Part shown: positions 61,839 through 64,000 of the stretch, one piece after another
Layout: the number at the start of each line of letters is the position of its first letter
Numbering within the stretch: position 1 is the stretch's first letter
DNA from: Shiella aurantiaca
GTDB taxonomy: Bacteria > Bacteroidota > Bacteroidia > Cytophagales > Cyclobacteriaceae
Length of the DNA: 64,000 nucleotides
Assembly: GCA_030412945.1 (NCBI GenBank)
Contig: JAUHJS010000001.1
Location: 62,001-126,000, forward strand
Reading direction: 5' to 3'
Translations under genes and position numbers: made by a program
The notes under the pieces: model-generated
What the model was told of the DNA's origin: nothing
The model's database searches: none
Seen by the model: the letters and a program-made list of their open reading frames with translations, nothing else

Positions 61839-61952
61839 ATGGCAAAGGAAAAAGAAGGGAAACAGAAGTCGGACAAGAAAGCGCCCGCCAAAAACCTAAA
61901 AGAAAAAAGAGCGGATAAAGCCGCAAAACGCAAAGACCGTAACCGCGACTAA
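61839..61952 (+). CDS. Small basic protein, 37 residues
   Basis: The short frame MAKEKEGKQKSDKKAPAKNL then KEKRADKAAKRKDRNRD* has about half Lys/Arg. Small Lys/Ala-rich proteins of this kind (MAKEK..KK..APAKNLKEKRA) are annotated in several Cytophagales, as far as I recall. The role is unknown, though nucleic-acid binding would fit the charge. It lies alone between the ABC remnant and a 13-bp inverted repeat. Confidence 0.6.
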   Translation: MAKEKEGKQKSDKKAPAKNLKEKRADKAAKRKDRNRD

Positions 61953-62009
61953 GAAATCCTAGCATATACCTTACCGCAAATCCGATACTTGGAAAATAGG
62001 TATAGGGTC

Positions 62010-62054
62010 ATACCAGCCTGCTACAATAGAAGTATTAGTAAAGCAGGCTGGTAT
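62010..62054. repeat. Perfect 13-bp inverted repeat with 19-base loop
   Basis: ATACCAGCCTGCT (62010-62022) and AGCAGGCTGGTAT (62042-62054). There is no T-run after it (TCAATAAAATATTC), so it is a weak terminator at best. It lies 58 bases after the 37-residue ORF and 70 bases before the promoter of the DUF2975 gene. Confidence 0.7.
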
Positions 62055-62123
62055 TCAATAAAATATTCATCACTCGCTCTAATTAGACAATCAAAACAGA
62101 ATTCATAAATTTTTAATTAATTA

Positions 62124-62171
62124 TTGTTTTACGATAATTAATTTCTACATTTGGGTAATTAATATCCCAAA
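62124..62171 (+). promoter_or_regulatory. Consensus promoter with overlapping dyad before the DUF2975 gene
   Basis: TTG (62124-62126), exactly 19 bases, and TACATTTG (62146-62153) form a full Bacteroidota promoter 24 bases before the ATG. A perfect dyad TTTGGG (62150-62155) / CCCAAA (62166-62171) overlaps the -7 element and the start site, and TAATTA repeats surround it. The dyad is a good candidate operator for the small regulator encoded two genes downstream. Confidence 0.75.
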
Positions 62172-62176
62172 CGTAT

Positions 62177-62692
62177 ATGCAAACTGTTAAGATTGTTGCC
62201 AAAATCCTGTTTTATATCAGTGGGCTACTAGCCGGATTTTACCTGGTGGTACCCGCCTATTCGGCCTTGTCGCTGCTTACGGGCTGGTGGCTGGAGCTGG
62301 GCGAAGGTGGAAACCGCTTTTATATCTGTTATCCGTTTACGGAAACCCATTTCTTGATAGGGCAGTATCATCTCCCTTACATTGTATTCAACTTTCTGCT
62401 GCCCTTGCTCTGCTATGGCCTTTTCTTTTGGCTGCTGGCACAGGTATTTCGGGTGTTTTTTCAGCCCAAGCTCTTCACCGAGGTGGGTGTTGCCCATCTT
62501 TCGCGCTTTTATCAGGCCAATTTCCTCGTACCATCACTTGTAACCATCCTTATGAGCTTTTTTGTGGACTTGGATAACGTGACTTGGGTATTAATAGGCG
62601 CCCATGCTATAATGGGTGTTTTTGCCTATTTTCTGGCTGCTATTTTTCGCCAAGGGGTACACTTGCAACACGAACAAGACTTATTTGTATAG
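62177..62692 (+). CDS. DUF2975 family membrane protein
   Basis: The 171-residue integral membrane protein has four predicted helices (about 7-35, 70-98, 112-130, 138-160). Family text: ILFYISGLLAGFYLVVPAYSALSLL, LPLLCYGLFFWLLAQVFRVFFQPKLFTEVGVAHLSRF, and a C-terminal ALIGAHAIMGVFAYFLAAIFRQGVHLQHEQDLFV-like end, the typical DUF2975 tail before a helix-turn-helix partner. In most genomes the DUF2975 gene is directly followed by a small Cro/CI regulator, as here (2 bases). It probably modulates that regulator at the membrane. Confidence 0.9.
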   Translation: MQTVKIVAKILFYISGLLAGFYLVVPAYSALSLLTGWWLELGEGGNRFYICYPFTETHFLIGQYHLPYIVFNFLLPLLCYGLFFWLLAQVFRVFFQPKLFTEVGVAHLSRFYQANFLVPSLVTILMSFFVDLDNVTWVLIGAHAIMGVFAYFLAAIFRQGVHLQHEQDLFV

Positions 62693-62694
62693 CC

Positions 62695-62898
62695 ATGCCC
62701 ATAGTTGTAAATGTTGATGTGATGCTGGCCAAGCGCAAAATGCAGTCGAAGGAACTGGCGGAGAAACTGGGGATTACTCCGGCCAACCTGTCCATCTTGA
62801 AAACCGGAAAAGCCAAGGGCATACGCTTTGATACCCTGGAGGCCATCTGCAAAGAACTGGATTGCCAGCCGGGCGATATCTTGGAATATGTAGCCTAA
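62695..62898 (+). CDS. Small Cro/CI-type regulator (YozG-like)
   Basis: The 67-residue single helix-turn-helix domain reads MPIVVNVDVMLAKRKMQSKELAEKLGITPANLSILKTGKAKGIRFDTLEAICKELDCQPGDILEYV. The HTH lies at about residues 17-37 (SKELAEKLGITPANLSILKTG). This is the compact XRE/YozG type found with DUF2975 membrane proteins. It likely controls its own promoter and perhaps the ABC genes that follow 66 bases downstream. A longer frame begins at 62584 inside the DUF2975 gene and is not the start. Confidence 0.92.
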   Translation: MPIVVNVDVMLAKRKMQSKELAEKLGITPANLSILKTGKAKGIRFDTLEAICKELDCQPGDILEYVA

Positions 62899-62964
62899 AC
62901 CCTGCTCGATTTGAACTCTTTCAAACATCCTGAAAAGGATGAGGGAATTTTATTGCCTAAAAAT

Positions 62965-63864
62965 ATGAACAACACACTCGAAATTACAGAACTTACCAAA
63001 ACCTATCCGAATGGTATCCAGGCACTTAATTCGGTTAGCCTGCGCCTAAGCAATGGGATGTTTGGCCTCTTGGGCCCCAATGGGGCGGGGAAATCGACCT
63101 TGATGAAAACCCTGGCCGGACTGCAAGCGGCTGACAGCGGCCGCATCATGTTTAATGGCATCGACCTGGCCGAACATCCTGATTATATCAAAAAACAATT
63201 GGGCTTTTTGCCGCAAGATTTTGGCGTATACCCCAAGGTATCGGCCTACGATTTGTTGATGCATTTGGCCGTTCTTAAAGGCCTCACAAACGCACAAGCA
63301 CGAAAAGAACAGGTGCTTAGCCTGCTCGATAAGGTAAACCTGTATGCCTTTCGCCACAAAGAAGTCCATACTTTTTCGGGCGGAATGCGCCAGCGATTTG
63401 GCATAGCGCAAGCCTTATTGGGTAATCCACAGCTGGTGATAGTAGATGAGCCCACCGCGGGCCTCGACCCCGAGGAGCGCAACCGCTTCAATGATTTTCT
63501 GGCCGAGATAGGGGAAGACATCATCGTGATTCTGTCTACTCATTTGGTGGAAGACGTAAAAAATCTCTGTACCCAAATGGCCATTATGAACCACGGAACG
63601 GTGCTGGCCATGGGCGCACCGACTGACTTTCTGCAAGCCATGAAAGGTCGGCTTTGGGAAAAAACCATAGCCCGAAAGGAGAGGGCAGCCTATGAATCGC
63701 AGTACCGGGTGCTTTCCAGTCAGCTTACCCGTGGTCAGCTTAGCTTGCATATTGAATCGGAAGAAAATCCACAAAATGGATTCTCGCCCTTAGCGCCCAA
63801 TCTGGAAGATGTGTATTTCTCTTATCTAAAAAAATCCGCCCATGTATCCGCTGCTACGCTTTGA
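62965..63864 (+). CDS. ABC transporter ATP-binding protein
   Basis: The 299-residue ATPase starts at the ATG at 62965; the frame opens at a TTG at 62911. It has Walker A LLGPNGAGKSTLMKTLAG, Q-loop GFLPQDFGVYPKVSAYDLLMHLAVLKG, signature HTFSGGMRQRFGIAQALLG, Walker B LVIVDEPTAGLDPEERNRF and H-loop ILSTHLVEDV. The C-terminal 70 residues are variable, as in drug/antibiotic-type exporters. Its last 23 bases overlap the permease gene, so the two are co-translated. Confidence 0.94.
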   Translation: MNNTLEITELTKTYPNGIQALNSVSLRLSNGMFGLLGPNGAGKSTLMKTLAGLQAADSGRIMFNGIDLAEHPDYIKKQLGFLPQDFGVYPKVSAYDLLMHLAVLKGLTNAQARKEQVLSLLDKVNLYAFRHKEVHTFSGGMRQRFGIAQALLGNPQLVIVDEPTAGLDPEERNRFNDFLAEIGEDIIVILSTHLVEDVKNLCTQMAIMNHGTVLAMGAPTDFLQAMKGRLWEKTIARKERAAYESQYRVLSSQLTRGQLSLHIESEENPQNGFSPLAPNLEDVYFSYLKKSAHVSAATL

Positions 63865-64000
63865 ATTGGCCCTTTACACTAAGCGCTTGGGCTTTTATGG
63901 ACTTATGCTGGCTTTGCTGCTGGCGGGCGTAGGCATGGGCAGCCGATTTACCTTAAGCCTAAGTCCTGAGGTATTCAGTAATTCGCCTTACACGGTGGCC
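63842..64000 (+). CDS. ABC-2 type permease, probably of the M1-aminopeptidase-fused type (start only)
   Basis: Only the first 53 residues are in the window: MYPLLRFELALYTKRLGFYG, LMLALLLAGVGMGSRF, then LSPEVFSNSPYTVA. The pattern (LLRFEL....TKR..FY, hydrophobic helix, then an N-S-P-Y motif) matches the opening of the large Bacteroidota permeases that carry a C-terminal M1-family peptidase. This is inferred from the first residues alone. The gene overlaps the ATPase gene by 23 bases. Confidence 0.75.
   Translation, partial: MYPLLRFELALYTKRLGFYGLMLALLLAGVGMGSRFTLSLSPEVFSNSPYTVA

Noticed and set aside
1-64000. tRNA, rRNA, CRISPR array, prophage or complete insertion sequence
   Set aside because: No tRNA-like T-arm context with cloverleaf, no rRNA stretch, no repeat-spacer array and no transposase or integrase frame was found on either strand by eye.

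Overview
The window reads as chromosome of a Bacteroidota bacterium, most likely a member of the Cytophagales. Grounds: the suf gene order (sufB-sufC-sufD-sufS-sufE-DUF59-bacilliredoxin), YwqK/MORN-repeat and PorT-like outer-membrane proteins, a SusC/RagA-type module, several promoters that fit the Bacteroidota sigma consensus TTG-N19-TAnnTTTG, weak Shine-Dalgarno sequences, and secreted proteins ending their signal peptides in AQ. I found no rRNA, tRNA, CRISPR array, phage or complete transposase gene.

Layout. 1-2.3 kb: the end of a DUF2207/LemA membrane pair and a secreted MsrA. 2.4-8.7 kb: a small secreted or membrane protein followed by a complete HAE1-type RND efflux operon (adaptor, pump, outer-membrane factor). 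8.8-11 kb: a glutaryl-CoA-dehydrogenase-like enzyme divergent from tryptophan 2,3-dioxygenase. 11-18.2 kb: a MORN-repeat/barrel protein, an FAD oxidoreductase, a CoA-binding protein, a TerB-like protein, an ABC exporter and a DUF3108 protein. 18.2-21.2 kb: a CPA2 cation/proton antiporter convergent with a KirBac potassium channel. 21.3-27.8 kb: the SUF iron-sulfur operon on the minus strand, with a four-helix-bundle (23S rRNA intervening-sequence protein family) ORF between sufB and sufC that is bounded almost exactly by inverted repeats. 28-44.5 kb: housekeeping and miscellaneous genes (propeller-like lipid- or membrane-anchored protein, cystathionine gamma-synthase/lyase, HrpB and DbpA-like helicases, thioesterase, VAT1-like reductase, YwbE, J-domain protein, TlpA lipoprotein). 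44.5-46.5 kb: an AT-rich stretch with a tandem gene duplication and a porin-like protein. 46.7-52.9 kb: a second RND efflux operon (tetR-tolC-adaptor-pump) with a shared candidate operator. 53-60.6 kb: pirin and a 2222-residue alpha-2-macroglobulin that contains an embedded SusC-like carboxypeptidase-regulatory plus TonB-plug module. 60.6-62.1 kb: an AT-rich gene-poor stretch holding a STAS-like gene, a decayed ABC ATPase fragment, a 37-residue basic protein and a 13-bp inverted repeat. 62.1-64 kb: a DUF2975/YozG-type regulator pair followed by an ABC ATPase and the start of its permease.

The two strongest leads are (1) the inverted-repeat-bounded four-helix-bundle unit inside the suf operon, whose transcript could fold into a closing stem like the excised intervening sequences of 23S rRNA, and (2) the alpha-2-macroglobulin/SusC-plug fusion. 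All functional calls are by eye from the translated sequence. No database search was run.
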